64,000 nucleotides of DNA from Asterias rubens (taxonomy: Eukaryota > Echinodermata > Asteroidea > Forcipulatida > Asteriidae), in assembly GCF_902459465.1 (NCBI RefSeq), contig NC_047073.1:186001-250000 (forward strand), given 5' to 3'. Both the position numbers and the translations under genes were made by a program. Below the pieces are notes generated by a model. It did no database searches and had not been told where the DNA came from. It saw nothing but the letters and a program-made list of their open reading frames with translations. Shown here piece by piece: positions 44,901 through 51,600 of this stretch; position 1 is the first letter of the stretch, and each line of letters begins with the position of its first letter.

Positions 44901-46854
44901 GAGTGGAATAATAGATGGTTCAAGGTTCATTTTAAAAAGAGAATTACACAATTGTACTTTTATTTTGAGTTGATTTTAAACAAACATCAGGAATATAAGT
45001 TTACAAAACAGTTCTGACACTTTGGAAACACATTCCTGAATCTGAATCCTTTCATAATTATTATGATCGAACAGGTATTATTAATGACATTCTTCAAATT
45101 ATCTACCAACAACTGCTTTTAATTCTAGCAACGAAGTGTAATACTAAATATTATTTTATCATGAAGTCAGTTTTTACTCAACTTGAACAATTGGATTTAC
45201 CCGAGAAGAAAGTTCCCTTTCAATGATAGGAAATCTGATTGTACACCAGTTTGGTTTAGTATACTTTTTTGTTTTCATTTTTTCTGTATTCTTTCTAGGT
45301 TTTAGGGAGTTGCTCCTTGTGAACATGACATCCCAGGGGATGTAAGAGCCATAGACAGCTGTATCAATCTTAATACAGCGCTACAGTCATGATGCATTCA
45401 AAGGTCACTGGCTAACAGCAGGCTACGACCAACTTAGGCTCTCATGCACAATTCATGCACGATCACTCGCATGTAATTTTAGAATAAAATAAGGGAAAAG
45501 GAAGGATAGGCCCTCAAAAATCTAACAGATTTAATGTAATGAAATTAGATTTCCTATTTGTGACTAATAAAAACTGTTATGAAATGTTGAAAATTCCACG
45601 CTAGTACAAGTTAACTGTGGATGTTGACGCAAGTCACAAAGCATCCATTGCTCAGAAAAGTGGGCGTGACCTCAAAAGGAAATAAACACTGAACTTTGAC
45701 AGATAATTGCTACTGCTCTGTAATAAAAAAAAATGGTGATGTCACAATTTAAATCACTACTGGCGTATTGACATTTGACAATGCATCTTATAAGATGAAT
45801 CCTAGCATTTCATGACCCCAAAAGATGACACAAGCTGATGGTAAGAGATTTAAGTTACATCAACTTTGTTTGTGTGGACCAATGTGGACGCAAGAACCTT
45901 GCATTTAATTAAATTATTATTTGTTCGGTTCCCAGTGCCCCATCATCAATCACTGCATTCCATGCCACTTCTTCATCAACATTCTGGTCCATTACAAAAT
46001 GAAGTTTATAATTCAGTGCGCATTGCAATTGTAGTTTCTGCCACGTATCTGTAACTTAGTCGTGAGGAGCGATACGATTATCACAACTTAACTTTACCTT
46101 ACTTTTTCAGGAAATTTTAAAACAAAAATACTGCTTCATTTAGCCAATTATTTGGAAAAGTTTCTGTATGGCGCCACCACTTTTTCAGGAAAAGTTTCCG
46201 TATGGCGCCACCACTTTTTCATTCGATATGAAATAATATAGTATCTAATTTACCTCAATGAGATATCCCTTTTTGTAAAAAAGGGTGAACAAGTGGTGGC
46301 GCCATACGGAAAGTTATCCCTTTTTCATTCGAATGCAATAATATAGTATCTTATTTACCTCAACGAGATATCCCTTTTTATAAAAATTAGTTTAAAAAGT
46401 GGTGGCGCCATACGTTAAGTTATCCAATTATTTTATTTACCCAGCCAGGTGTGATTATTTTAATGGCATAAATCATAAAATAATGTGGCAATCAGATTCA
46501 TCAATTCATAAAAAAAAACATAAACTGTTGTTGTCAAATTTCTTTTTTCTTTCTTTTTGAATAATTGATAAAAAGTTTAAACTAAAATACCCAAAGTGAA
46601 AAAAAGTTTAAATTAAATAAATGTTTAGTGTCACATTTCAGAGTGAAAATCATGAACATGATGAAAGGAAATGAAAAAGGTTTATAAAAATATAAAGATG
46701 GCAAAAAACTTACTTTACTCTGCCAGATATGAATCGACTGCGAAGTAGTTACGACAAAAATAGACCGGTTTGGTGACGCTAAAACTTCCTGGATTGCCTC
46801 TGATTTGGCAGAAGGTACATCAAGATATTTCGGCCATCCCACAGGAAAATACAT
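14438..46854 (-). CDS. RIC1: RIC1, RAB6A-GEF complex partner protein 1 (31 exons, complete)
   Basis: RIC1 pairs with RGP1 as the exchange factor that activates RAB6A on Golgi membranes, supporting retrograde transport from endosomes to the trans-Golgi. Identification rests on family hallmarks along the whole protein: start [11 protein letters not shown], then [85 protein letters not shown] and the end CSVS. Thirty-one exons with GT/AG borders sum to 4305 nt, an uninterrupted frame of 1434 codons plus stop; the vertebrate protein is about 1420. The ATG at 46854 begins the conserved N-terminus. The three blocks below give exon coordinates. Introns are packed with repeats and minisatellites, and intron 1 is 6.6 kb. 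It is divergent from the DYNLT5-like gene. No frameshift or missing conserved block was seen. Confidence 0.95.
14920..15262. mobile_element. Complete palindromic element (family C)
   Basis: The arms contain AACACAAAACACAATGTC and GACATTGTGTTTTGTGTT-like complements, with GTGCTGTAATTTTTGAGAAA mirrored by TTTCTCAAAAACTACAGCAC. It ends close to the RIC1 exon 30 donor (15270). Confidence 0.75.
15600..15861. mobile_element. Unassigned repeat sequence in RIC1 intron 29
   Basis: The sequence around GCCGCGGAGGCAG and TCAACATTTCGATTAGCTTG resembles repeated material near 17990-18110 and 18440-18490, which has the CTCAACGTTTCGATCAGTA and CTTGCCAACTTGTC phrases. I read it as transposon debris; the class is unknown. 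Confidence 0.4.
15862..16041. repeat. 60-bp minisatellite, 3 copies
   Basis: GGAGCTACGTATTGAAGTAT begins each 60-bp unit. The unit matches a single-copy segment of the repeat at about 34340-34380 (CTACGTTTGAATTATGAGAC). It directly abuts the 96-bp array. Confidence 0.85.
16042..16620. repeat. 96-bp minisatellite, 6 copies, grown from a SINE
   Basis: Units carry GTGCAATATGCTGCCGATTA and CACTGGGTTCTGCTACGTGC. Two unit types partly alternate (CTTTATGATAA versus CTTTAGGATAA). The last copy runs straight into a reverse SINE (16620-16785), which shows where the unit came from. The 226-aa minus ORF here is repeat translation with 32-aa periodicity. Confidence 0.85.
16620..16785 (-). mobile_element. 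tRNA-derived SINE, reverse orientation
   Basis: The tRNA-like head reads CTTGGCCAAG and the B-box-like segment reads GACTCGAACCC on plus, followed by CTTAAGGACACTAGTGTCA. It is the Leu/Ser-headed family. Confidence 0.75.
17038..17155 (+). mobile_element. Short tRNA-headed SINE fragment
   Basis: GGTCATGGGTTCAAATCCC (B box) is followed by GTGATGCCTGTGATTT and ACACATCGGTGTAAGAGTAAAA, the body and tail of the short SINE family seen complete at 56749-56905. Confidence 0.65.
17250..17458 (-). mobile_element. tRNA-derived SINE, reverse orientation
   Basis: GATTGGAACCCACACTCTGC (B-box region, reverse) and CTTGCTTAAGGACACAAGTG lie immediately beside the donor of RIC1 exon 28 (17474). Confidence 0.75.
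17880..18060. repeat. Short duplications and a hairpin
   Basis: A segment of about 49 bp with GTTCTCTTGCCAACTTGTC is repeated three times (from about 17847). Its inverse follows at 17976-18018, forming a strong hairpin. It is probably foldback transposon debris. Confidence 0.6.
18376..18500 (+). mobile_element. Transposon relic beside RIC1 exon 27
   Basis: AACCGGTGGTTAACGACTCA and CGTTTCGATCAGTATGCTCT are shared with 33780-34030 and, diverged, with 1637-1700. In the element at 33780-34030 the same phrases occur in both orientations, so it is a foldback type. Confidence 0.5.
18728..21427. repeat. 54-bp minisatellite, 50 units, one binary variable site
   Basis: Fifty 54-bp units read GGTGGATATAYGTAGAAAGG and onward. 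Across them essentially one position varies (TATACGTA or TATATGTA; once TATACATA at the right end). The unit resembles a segment of the foldback repeat at 33780-34030 (GGAAAGGTTTG, GTAACACCATGTAATGA), so it arose inside a transposon in RIC1 intron 26. Because 54 is a multiple of 3 and the unit lacks stops on the minus strand, it creates a 982-codon ORF that is not a gene. Confidence 0.95.
21797..22155 (+). mobile_element. Full-length tRNA-Leu/Ser-headed SINE
   Basis: The head has an A box (GTGGCCGAGCGGATAAGAGC) and a B box (GGTTCGAATCCC), with a long variable-arm-like spacer as in class II tRNAs. The body is CTTGTGTCCTTGACCAAGAC...CAGCTGAGATGATTTAAGG, and the LINE-like tail GCGTTATATAAAAATCAA ends in (TTA)n. 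It is the best copy of the family in the window. Confidence 0.85.
22179..23425. repeat. 43-bp minisatellite, about 29 copies, grown from a SINE tail
   Basis: The unit TTACACCGATGTGTGTTAGC plus ACTGTATACTCAGTACTTTC matches in reverse the tail of the short SINE at 56749-56905 (GTACCGAGTATACAGTACTA, CACACATCGGTGTA). The rest of that SINE follows at 23440-23515. Units vary at several sites (CCGATG/CTGATG, GTGTT/GTGGT/GTTTT). Confidence 0.9.
23426..23515 (-). mobile_element. Short tRNA-headed SINE, remainder
   Basis: After a C homopolymer, the reverse SINE has GTGGGATTCAAACCCACGAC (B box) and TTGCAATTCTAG. It stops about 3-10 nt from the RIC1 exon 25 donor. Confidence 0.75.
23519..28549 (-). CDS. 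RIC1: RIC1 exons 17-25: conserved RIC1 domain
   Basis: Exons: 28407-28549, 27565-27693, 26729-26828, 26475-26599, 25892-25938, 25089-25213, 24545-24687, 24168-24254, 23519-23796. They encode residues about 655-1046. This is the strongest match to the family (Pfam RIC1): [68 protein letters not shown] and [13 protein letters not shown]. Exon 25 extends into a variable Pro/Ser/Lys-rich linker ([15 protein letters not shown]). Its donor at 23518 lies directly beside a SINE and a 1.2-kb minisatellite. Confidence 0.95.
24753..24882. repeat. 65-bp direct duplication
   Basis: Two near-identical copies start ACATTGGACAAACAGAATCT at 24753 and 24818, inside RIC1 intron 22. Confidence 0.85.
26160..26430. 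repeat. 66-bp minisatellite, 4 copies
   Basis: GTGAATGAATTCTCCTCTTG begins each 66-bp unit. It lies in RIC1 intron 20, next to exon 20. The 98- and 104-aa minus ORFs here are repeat translation with a 22-residue period. Confidence 0.85.
26850..27000 (-). mobile_element. SINE tail with (AAT)n run
   Basis: A long (AAT)n at 26850-26914 is followed by GTACCACTGGTCACTGGGCC and CATCTCAGCTCCCTGGGGAG, the reversed 3' half of the Leu/Ser-headed SINE. Confidence 0.75.
27045..27120 (+). mobile_element. tRNA-like SINE head
   Basis: It has an A box (TAGCTCAGTTGGTAAAGCGC) and a degenerate B box (GTTAAAATCCC). The B box and acceptor are too poor for a working tRNA gene. Confidence 0.6.
27318..27500 (+). 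mobile_element. Short tRNA-headed SINE
   Basis: GGGTGGTTTAGTTGGTAAG (A box), CCTGTGATTTTTTTG and CACACACCGGTATATGGGTA (tail) are present. The B box is degenerate. It ends near the RIC1 exon 18 donor (27564). Confidence 0.65.
27849..28217. mobile_element. Palindromic MITE (family B)
   Basis: The ends are TTAAAGGAACACGTTGCCTT and AAGACAACGTGTTCCTTT. Arms are paired through GATCCACACAAACATGCC and its complement. A second copy is at 35495-35785 and a fragment at 38411-38452. Confidence 0.8.
28635..28975 (+). mobile_element. tRNA-Leu/Ser-headed SINE
   Basis: The head GATGTCGTGGCGGTGCAGAT, the body CTTGTGTCCCTGAGCAAGAC and the tail GAGCTGAGATGGTTTAAGGA are recognisable. The B box is mutated. It lies in RIC1 intron 16. 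Confidence 0.8.
29020..29260. mobile_element. GC-rich palindromic element, source type of the 134-bp array
   Basis: GATTAGCTTCCCTGGGTCGA and GTGCGTTCGAATAGC are mirrored by GTTCGATTAGCTATTGTCAG and GAATGAGCTAATTGAAGC. It shares its core with the tandem array at 12713-13250. Confidence 0.6.
29276..46854 (-). CDS. RIC1: RIC1 exons 1-16: N-terminal beta-propeller region
   Basis: Exons in transcript order: 46714-46854, 39975-40082, 39015-39091, 38626-38715, 38132-38274, 36010-36143, 35380-35471, 34786-34874, 34081-34225, 33479-33527, 33136-33318, 32300-32441, 31455-31549, 30473-30673, 29841-30006, 29276-29383. They encode residues 1-654, the WD40-like propeller part of RIC1 with recurring strands such as [12 protein letters not shown] and [15 protein letters not shown]. 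Phases join without loss; for example exon 7 ends in phase 2, which only exon 8 ([16 protein letters not shown]) restores before exon 9. Exon 12 is followed by tandem copies of its own end and donor. Confidence 0.92.
29575..29782. mobile_element. Family A MITE, right part only
   Basis: GAAGTCTTTTAATATTGAGT, CTTTCTCAAAAACTG and the end AGGGTCCAGAGCCTTTAA are present; the left half is missing. Confidence 0.6.
30098..30412 (+). mobile_element. LINE 3' fragment
   Basis: One frame reads [20 protein letters not shown] and continues to VGRLCKTWQ, the C-terminal signature of a LINE endonuclease/RT polyprotein (RLRWFGHV type). It is flanked by a diverged direct repeat with ATTAATTTTGGTTTTA (30067 and 30413), consistent with a target-site duplication. 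It lies in RIC1 intron 14. Confidence 0.75.
30838..31214. mobile_element. TTAA-flanked palindromic MITE (family A)
   Basis: The left end is TTAAAGACACTGGACTC and the right end GTGTACCTTCCCTTTAA. The inner hairpin is AAAGACTTCTAGCTAGAAG. Confidence 0.8.
31960..32345 (-). repeat. 112-117 bp duplications of RIC1 exon 12 end plus donor
   Basis: The exon end (about 46 nt; on minus ACTACAGT...ACATCAG) with GTATGATG donor recurs. The true donor follows 32300; copies follow 32188 and 32071; a decayed copy without donor lies near 31973-32008. Between copies is a C-rich tract (minus strand) ending in CCTCAG, which resembles a splice acceptor. Confidence 0.85.
32520..32720 (-). mobile_element. Short tRNA-headed SINE, reverse
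   Basis: GATTCGAACCCACGACC (reverse B box), ACCAACGAGACCAACAAG (reverse A-box region) and ACACACATCAGTGTATATGG (tail) are present, with rearranged order. The fragment is chimeric. Confidence 0.6.
32762..33118. mobile_element. TTAA-flanked palindromic MITE (family A)
   Basis: Left AAAGGCACTTGACACTATTG and right GGTGTCCAGTTCCTTTAA. It ends 18 nt from the RIC1 exon 11 donor. Confidence 0.8.
33780..34030. mobile_element. Foldback repeat
   Basis: GAACCGTTGGTTTCAACTCG is mirrored by CGAGTTGAAACCAACAGTTC, and GGAAAGGTTTGTGGTAATAC by GTGTTACCGCAAACCTTTCC. It contains the single-copy source sequence of the 54-bp array unit. Confidence 0.75.
34326..34630 (-). mobile_element. tRNA-derived SINE with attached segment, reverse
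   Basis: GCAATATGCAGCCAATCACA, GCGCACTTGGTTCTTTTATG and GACTCGAACCCACACTTTAC are present. This single-copy element holds the sequences amplified as the 60- and 96-bp arrays at 15862-16620. Confidence 0.75.
34918..35336. mobile_element. Family A MITE split by a nested repeat
   Basis: The left end TTAAAGGCACTAGACATTTT and the body from ACTCATTGGGTCATCAAAGT onward are separated by about 110 bp of family F (34963-35080, TATGCTTCCTTTATGAAAGG). Confidence 0.7.
35495..35785. mobile_element. Palindromic MITE (family B)
   Basis: TTAATGGAACACAATGCCTT at the left and AAGGCAATGTGTCCCTTTAA at the right. Confidence 0.8.
36330..36476. mobile_element. Family A MITE, right part only
   Basis: CACTTTAGAGGGAGCCGTTT and AATAGGGTCCCGTGTCTTTA are present; the left half is missing. 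Confidence 0.6.
36658..37314. repeat. 13-bp minisatellite, about 50 copies
   Basis: The unit is TGTACACTATGGC with TATGG/TGTGG variants and occasional 12-bp deletions (TATGC, TCTGC). Because 13 is not a multiple of 3 and the unit contains no stop, all three plus frames are open for 224 codons; these are not genes. It lies in RIC1 intron 5. Confidence 0.95.
37590..37830. mobile_element. Family E element(s)
   Basis: GTGCTTAAGCAGCTCTATGA, GCTTAAGCGGAAAATATTGC and GAGACCAGTCACAAATTGTA mark one complete or two abutting copies. Confidence 0.55.
38772..38935. mobile_element. Family D element, one arm
   Basis: TTAAAGGAGCATAACAGAAT, CAGATTTACATCAAACTTAC and CTTATTTGATGAGAAATAAA match the complete copy at 57605-57955. 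Confidence 0.65.
39165..39388. mobile_element. Family A MITE, right part only
   Basis: GAGACCTCAGCTGAGATCTC (hairpin), CGCTACTTCAGAGGGAAG and GACAAGTGCCTTTAA. It abuts the RIC1 exon 3 acceptor side. Confidence 0.65.
40522..40672. repeat. 30-bp minisatellite, 5 copies
   Basis: GAGCATTCTTCCACCTCTAA plus ACCAATGAAT is repeated perfectly. The unit is a multiple of 3 and free of stops, giving spurious ORFs on both strands. Confidence 0.95.
41760..41990 (+). mobile_element. Family F relic containing a 16-bp minisatellite
   Basis: The relic starts CCTGGAATTTCATCTTTGAG. From about 41886 to 41980 its phrase AGGCCAGGGGCAACAG is tandemly repeated about six times (CAACAG/CAGCAG variants). The single-copy counterpart is in the reverse relic at 44665-44870. 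Confidence 0.7.
42316..42695. mobile_element. Palindromic MITE (family A)
   Basis: GAGTGGACACTATTGGTAAT at the left and AGTGTCCAGTGCCTTTAA at the right. The left TTAA is lost. Confidence 0.8.
44665..44870 (-). mobile_element. Family F relic, reverse
   Basis: GGCCTCTGTTGCCCTGGTCT, GTGCCCCTTCAAAAGTTTCC and CAAAGATGAAATTCCATGCC are the reverse of the copy at 41760. Confidence 0.6.
46154..46425. mobile_element. MULE-like MITE, complex copy with 8-bp target duplication
   Basis: Perfect AATTATTT flanks are at 46146-46153 and 46426-46433. Inside, TATGGCGCCACCACTTTTTC and its inverse occur more than once, so one copy has partly duplicated or inserted into another. Confidence 0.8.
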
Positions 46855-46931
46855 GATTAAAACTCTCTGAATTCACGTCAATATCAGTGCCATTTCAGAC
46901 GACATAACCAAACACAGCTTCTCTCATGGAA

Positions 46932-47044
46932 GTCGCCATTTTCTCCAAGTTGTCATAAAATGAACTCTCTATACACCGTTCATAAGGTCTCCTCTGATTG
47001 GATGAGTGGAACTGTATTCTGACGATACACTCCATACATCCAAT
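46932..47044. promoter_or_regulatory. Candidate RIC1 promoter: YY1-like site and CCAAT boxes
   Basis: About 80 nt upstream of the RIC1 ATG is GTCGCCATTTTCT (46932-46944; on minus AGAAAATGGCGAC), resembling a YY1 site, common near starts of housekeeping genes. CCAAT boxes are at 46997-47001 (minus sense) and 47040-47044. No TATA box was seen. The transcription start is not determinable. Confidence 0.35.
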
Positions 47045-47399
47045 CAAAAGGTGTTTCATTTAATCACTGATTGTTTGTGCGCAGGCAGATTTTAAAGAAC
47101 ATGACAGCATTATGACAGCAAAATATTGTATTCTTTTACATTCTAATATTAAAGTCTACAGCAAAAATAACTCTGTCCCAACTAATATTAGCCTTGAAAT
47201 TGTTTTTCTTTTGATACAACGCAAAATTAAACAAACAAATAAACAAACACTGCACTTAAAAAGTGGGCGTAAACAAATATTACCATATAATGAATATGCT
47301 AATGACCTCAATCAATCACTGACACCTGTCGTTTAATGGTAATTGCCTTGTGTACGGTTCCTATGATACCGTCCAGCACGGTGGCGTTACAGTTGGCCG

Positions 47400-47595
47400 G
47401 TAAATTCGTGTGACAATACACATTGTTTGGTGAAAGAATGCTGTATAATTATTGATCCAAGCCAGAAGAAATACCAACAGGGAATCCCTGGCAGTTCGAT
47501 GAGCGATGGGATTTCCTCGCAGTTGAAAGATTCTGTGAATTGAGGGAGAAATCGGCAACGATTTTGTACAAGGAAGTGACTAGTTTTGTAATCAG
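47400..47595 (+). other. Candidate 5' UTR exon of the DYNLT5-like gene
   Basis: A strong donor (TAATCAG|GTAGGTGG) ends at 47595. A strong acceptor (TTCTTACATTTTTACAG) ends at 48520, 46 nt before the first ATG. A non-coding first exon spliced to 48521 is plausible; its 5' limit is a guess. The 98-aa minus ORF over this stretch has no other support. Confidence 0.3.
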
Positions 47596-48565
47596 GTAGG
47601 TGGCCGGATACACACTAAAATACACGTGTGATTTTACCATGGTCCATTTTTCCAATGTGGTGTGTTGGTCTTCCTCCATAGATGCATGTAAACTCTCCCT
47701 CAATGTTTTTTTCTCTGTAGAGAACTTCCTATCACCAACATTCAACTGGGACTAGGTTCCTCTACTTCACGTTTGTGAGACATTATGATGTATCTCTTTC
47801 TGATCACTTTCTGATCAACGTGATTCCTATAAAACTATTTAGAATTTTATGATTGAAACCTTTGCTATATGATTGAAGTTATTATGGGAGTATTATATGC
47901 ACATATTCTACTTTAGGCATGAAGCATGGTTCATTACTTCCTGGGAATGCCAAGCCAATGTTGACATCACATGCCATGGCTGTTTTCACAGCAAATGTTT
48001 CGCAGGAGTTAGGAGTTGAACACAGTTTTGTGCCGTCAAAATTCATATCGCATTCGCATTTGCAGGAAGTATGAACCAGGCTTAGGTTATGTTCTTGAGA
48101 TCCTACATAGAATAGTCTTGTCTTGTCCTACAATGGTTTCCTATTCGACCATGAAATCAATCTAAAAACTCTTTGACTATGTTATTTGGCCATTTTAAAC
48201 AAACCTTTATACCTTTTTAAGCTGTCCAAAGCCATAATTAACGAATGCATTGCTTTGAGGCCTGGTTGGTGCGAAAGCAAATGCAAAGCATCTTCTATAA
48301 TGTCAACAAAACCACCAGTTGCGATGATCTTAACCTTCCAGCCTCCCAACGTCGCAACTTATCGCAACTAGAAAACCACGAGTGATGTGAAATTTTCTAA
48401 CAGTCCTAATTGTTTTACATGTTATAAAACTCTAAAACAAACACTGCTTAGGTGAAACATTTCACCACTTAAGTTTTTAATATTTGAAGCTGATGTTTTG
48501 ACTTTCTTACATTTTTACAGCACAATCAGCATTTGTTCCAAGGTTCACTAAATACATCATTCATC

Positions 48566-48687
48566 ATGTCTGAGCGTCAAACATCGGACATGGCTCGTAG
48601 TAAAGCAGCCAAATTATTAAAGAGACATGGCAGTGCGTCGTCGCTCATGAGTGGCAGTGAATATGGAGGAAGATATAAACACAATGG
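48566..48687 (+). CDS. DYNLT5: DYNLT5-like first coding exon a
   Basis: ATG at 48566, 40 codons plus 2 nt, donor AATGG|GTAAGT. The N-terminus reads MSERQTSDMARSKAAKLL, basic and Ser-rich. It is preceded by a strong acceptor at 48520, so a non-coding exon probably lies upstream. This is the likely ancestral start, giving 179 aa. Confidence 0.85.
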
Positions 48688-51600
48688 GTAAGTTTGATCC
48701 TACTCTGCTCATGACTAACAACATCAGCTTTTTTATCTCCAGGTAGGACTTTGATGTATCAGGATGTGTTTGTATAGATTTCAGGAGGAGGAGAGGGGCA
48801 CATCATTATGTAATATTCAGAGTTTGTTTTAATAACATTTATTTTTTTATTTGGGGTTGAATGAAGAAATTGAGTAGAGTGGGATTTGAACCAACTATCT
48901 CCGGATTAACTTTGCCAGCGCTCTACCGACTGAGCTATCTAGCCCTACATTGCCCAATCTGGAGGTCCGTGGTTCAAGTCTCAGTCTCATCTAAATGTTA
49001 TCTTGGTGCAAACTTTTAAGACAGTTTCTGCTTGTTGACTGCCAACGTATTCGGGTACAAACTAAGTTGAGAATCTTGCATTTTGTTAACCTGCACCTTT
49101 GCCCTTTAGTACCTTCCCATAGGTGCGCACAGGTGTGTCAATGTAAACAAATTAGTTTACAGTTATGTTTACTCAAAGATATCTTAATTCACTTACTGCA
49201 GTTCTTGAACCAGGATGTTGGCTACAAACGGCTATATTCAGAGCACAGACATAAACAAAGGCTCAAAGAACAAATAAATATAGTTTAAGTACCAGTCTAC
49301 CAATACAGTTATGTCTACACCAACCTGAAATACTAGTATTTACCGGATGATATAATGTTACTACTAAGTATTCTAGATTTGTTTCTTCCGGCATCATGTG
49401 AGAAGTGATTGGACTTTCCTTGCTGTATCAAGTTCCTCTATGCATAAAGCAGCAAGGGTCTTCAAGTTGCAAATTTTTTTGTCAATTGGTTCATTATCAC
49501 TGACCAATGTTGGAGTCAGGACCTCAAAGTCTTAGATCGACACTGAGACCTAATCTTATGAGGACCAAGACCCTACAGTCCAAGACTGAGACCTTACTGT
49601 TTGAGACCGAGACGGAGACCTTATCTTCTGAGGACCAAGACCGGGTCCAAGACCCTACAGTCGAAGACTGAGACTAAGACCTAACTGTTCGAGACCAAGA
49701 CTGAGACCTAGTCTTCTGATGGCCAAGACCGGGTCCTATACCCTATAGTCTAAGACTCAGACCAAGACCTTATTATTTGAGATCAAGACTGAGACCTTAT
49801 CTTCTGAGGACCAAGACCTGGTCCTAGACCTACAGTCTAAGATGAGACCAATACCTTACTGTTCGAGATCAAGACTGAGACCTAGTCTTCTGAGGGCCAA
49901 GACCCTACAGTCCAAGACTGAGACCAAGACACTGTTCGTGATCAAAACTGAGACCTAGTCTTCTGAGGGCCAAGACCCTACAGTCCAAGACTGAGACCAA
50001 GATACTGTTCATGATCAAGACTGAGACCTAGTCTTCTGAGGGCCAAGACCCTACAGTCCAAGACTGAGACCAAGACACTGTTCGTGATCAAGACTGAGAC
50101 CTAGTCTTCTGAGGGCCAAGACCCTACAGTCCAAGACTGAGACCAAGACACTGTTCGTGATCAAGACTGAGACCTAGTCTTCTGAGGGCCAAGACCCTAC
50201 AGTCCAAGACTGAGACCAAGACACTGTTCGTGATCAAGACTGAGACCTAGTCTTCTGAGGGCCAAGACCCTACAGTCCAAGACTGAGACCAAGACACTGT
50301 TCGTGATCAAGACTGAGACCTAGTCTTCTGAGGGCCAAGACCCTACAGTCCAAGACTGAGACCAAGACACTGTTCGTGATCAAGACTGAGACCTAGTCTT
50401 CTGAGGGCCAAGACCCTACAGTCCAAGACTGAGACCAAGACACTGTTCATGATCAAGACAGAGACCTAGTCTTCTGAGGGCCAAGACCCTACAGTCCAAG
50501 ACTGAGACCAAGACACTGTTCGTGATCAAGACTGAGACCTAGTCTTCTGAGGGCCAAGACCCTACAGTCCAAGACTGAGACCAAGACACTGTTCGTGATC
50601 AAGACTGAGACCTAGTCTTCTGAGGGCCAAGACCTAGACAAAGACCTTGCAGTCCAAGATTGAGACTGAGACCATTTATAATAACTGTTTTTATATAGCG
50701 CTTTATACATATGAAGGGCGTCTCAAAGAGCTTCCAATAATTATTATTACCCCTGATCAGTGGGCCTTTTCATTCCTTAAACCATCTCAGCTCCCTGGGG
50801 AGTATATAGCCTGGTCCAATAAATATGCACTACTCGGCTAAATCAATCACAATAACTATCTCTGCCCTCACAGGTACCCATTTACCCCTGGGTGGAGAAA
50901 AGCAATTATATTTGAGTGTCTTGCTCAGGGACACAAGTGTCACAACCAGGACTCGAACCCATGCACACTCTGCTGAACAGAAACACCAGAGCTTGAGTTC
51001 GATGCTCTTATTAGCTCGACCAAATAATGCCTTGTTTTTTAAGAACATAACGCAAGGAACAGAGAATTACAGAATAGGCTATACAAATCCTGGACCTGGC
51101 GTACTTGTATGCAAATGATTCAGTACAATGCAAACTTTGTGCAGCGTACAGTTCTGCATTATTCAGTACATACTCAACACAATACCATGTGTGTGGTAAC
51201 CTTACATTCATACTTAATGACCTACAACCCTTACCACTATCATTGCAATCAACATGCATTATCAACTTTTCAAAAGCCCTTTAAACTTTTGCCTGATAAC
51301 AGTTTTGTGCTTAGTACCCAAATAATATAGTCCTTTTTACAATTAACAAATTAAAATCACCTTTTGATAGAAATTTAAGTTTGAATTATTTCTTTTAATA
51401 GTTCATCCTAGGAATTTTTTAATGAATTGGATCTTTTGAAAATGTGAGATTTTTTGTTAATACTGCTAAAATATATACTCAATTTATACTGGTAATAAGT
51501 GGAGATAATTAAAGCAATTAGTTGTAATTACTTACTTTATTAACAATCAATTCATTGCACTGCTAGAGCCACTTTTAATTTTAGTCTCATTCCAATATTT

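Larger units (their letters stand above)
40083..46713. other. RIC1 intron 1, no supported gene
   Basis: This 6.6-kb intron holds the 30-bp and 16-bp arrays, one full family A MITE, family F relics and the MULE-like MITE, all listed separately. The ORFs of 60-120 aa in it (for example 40688-41050) show no family signal and no consistent splice context. Confidence 0.55.

Noticed and set aside
44435..44973. 94- and 105-aa ORFs
   Set aside because: They overlap the family F transposon relic and show no conserved protein signal.
47449..47745. 98-aa minus ORF upstream of DYNLT5
   Set aside because: No ATG at its 5' end; overlaps a better-supported plus-strand donor and candidate UTR exon.
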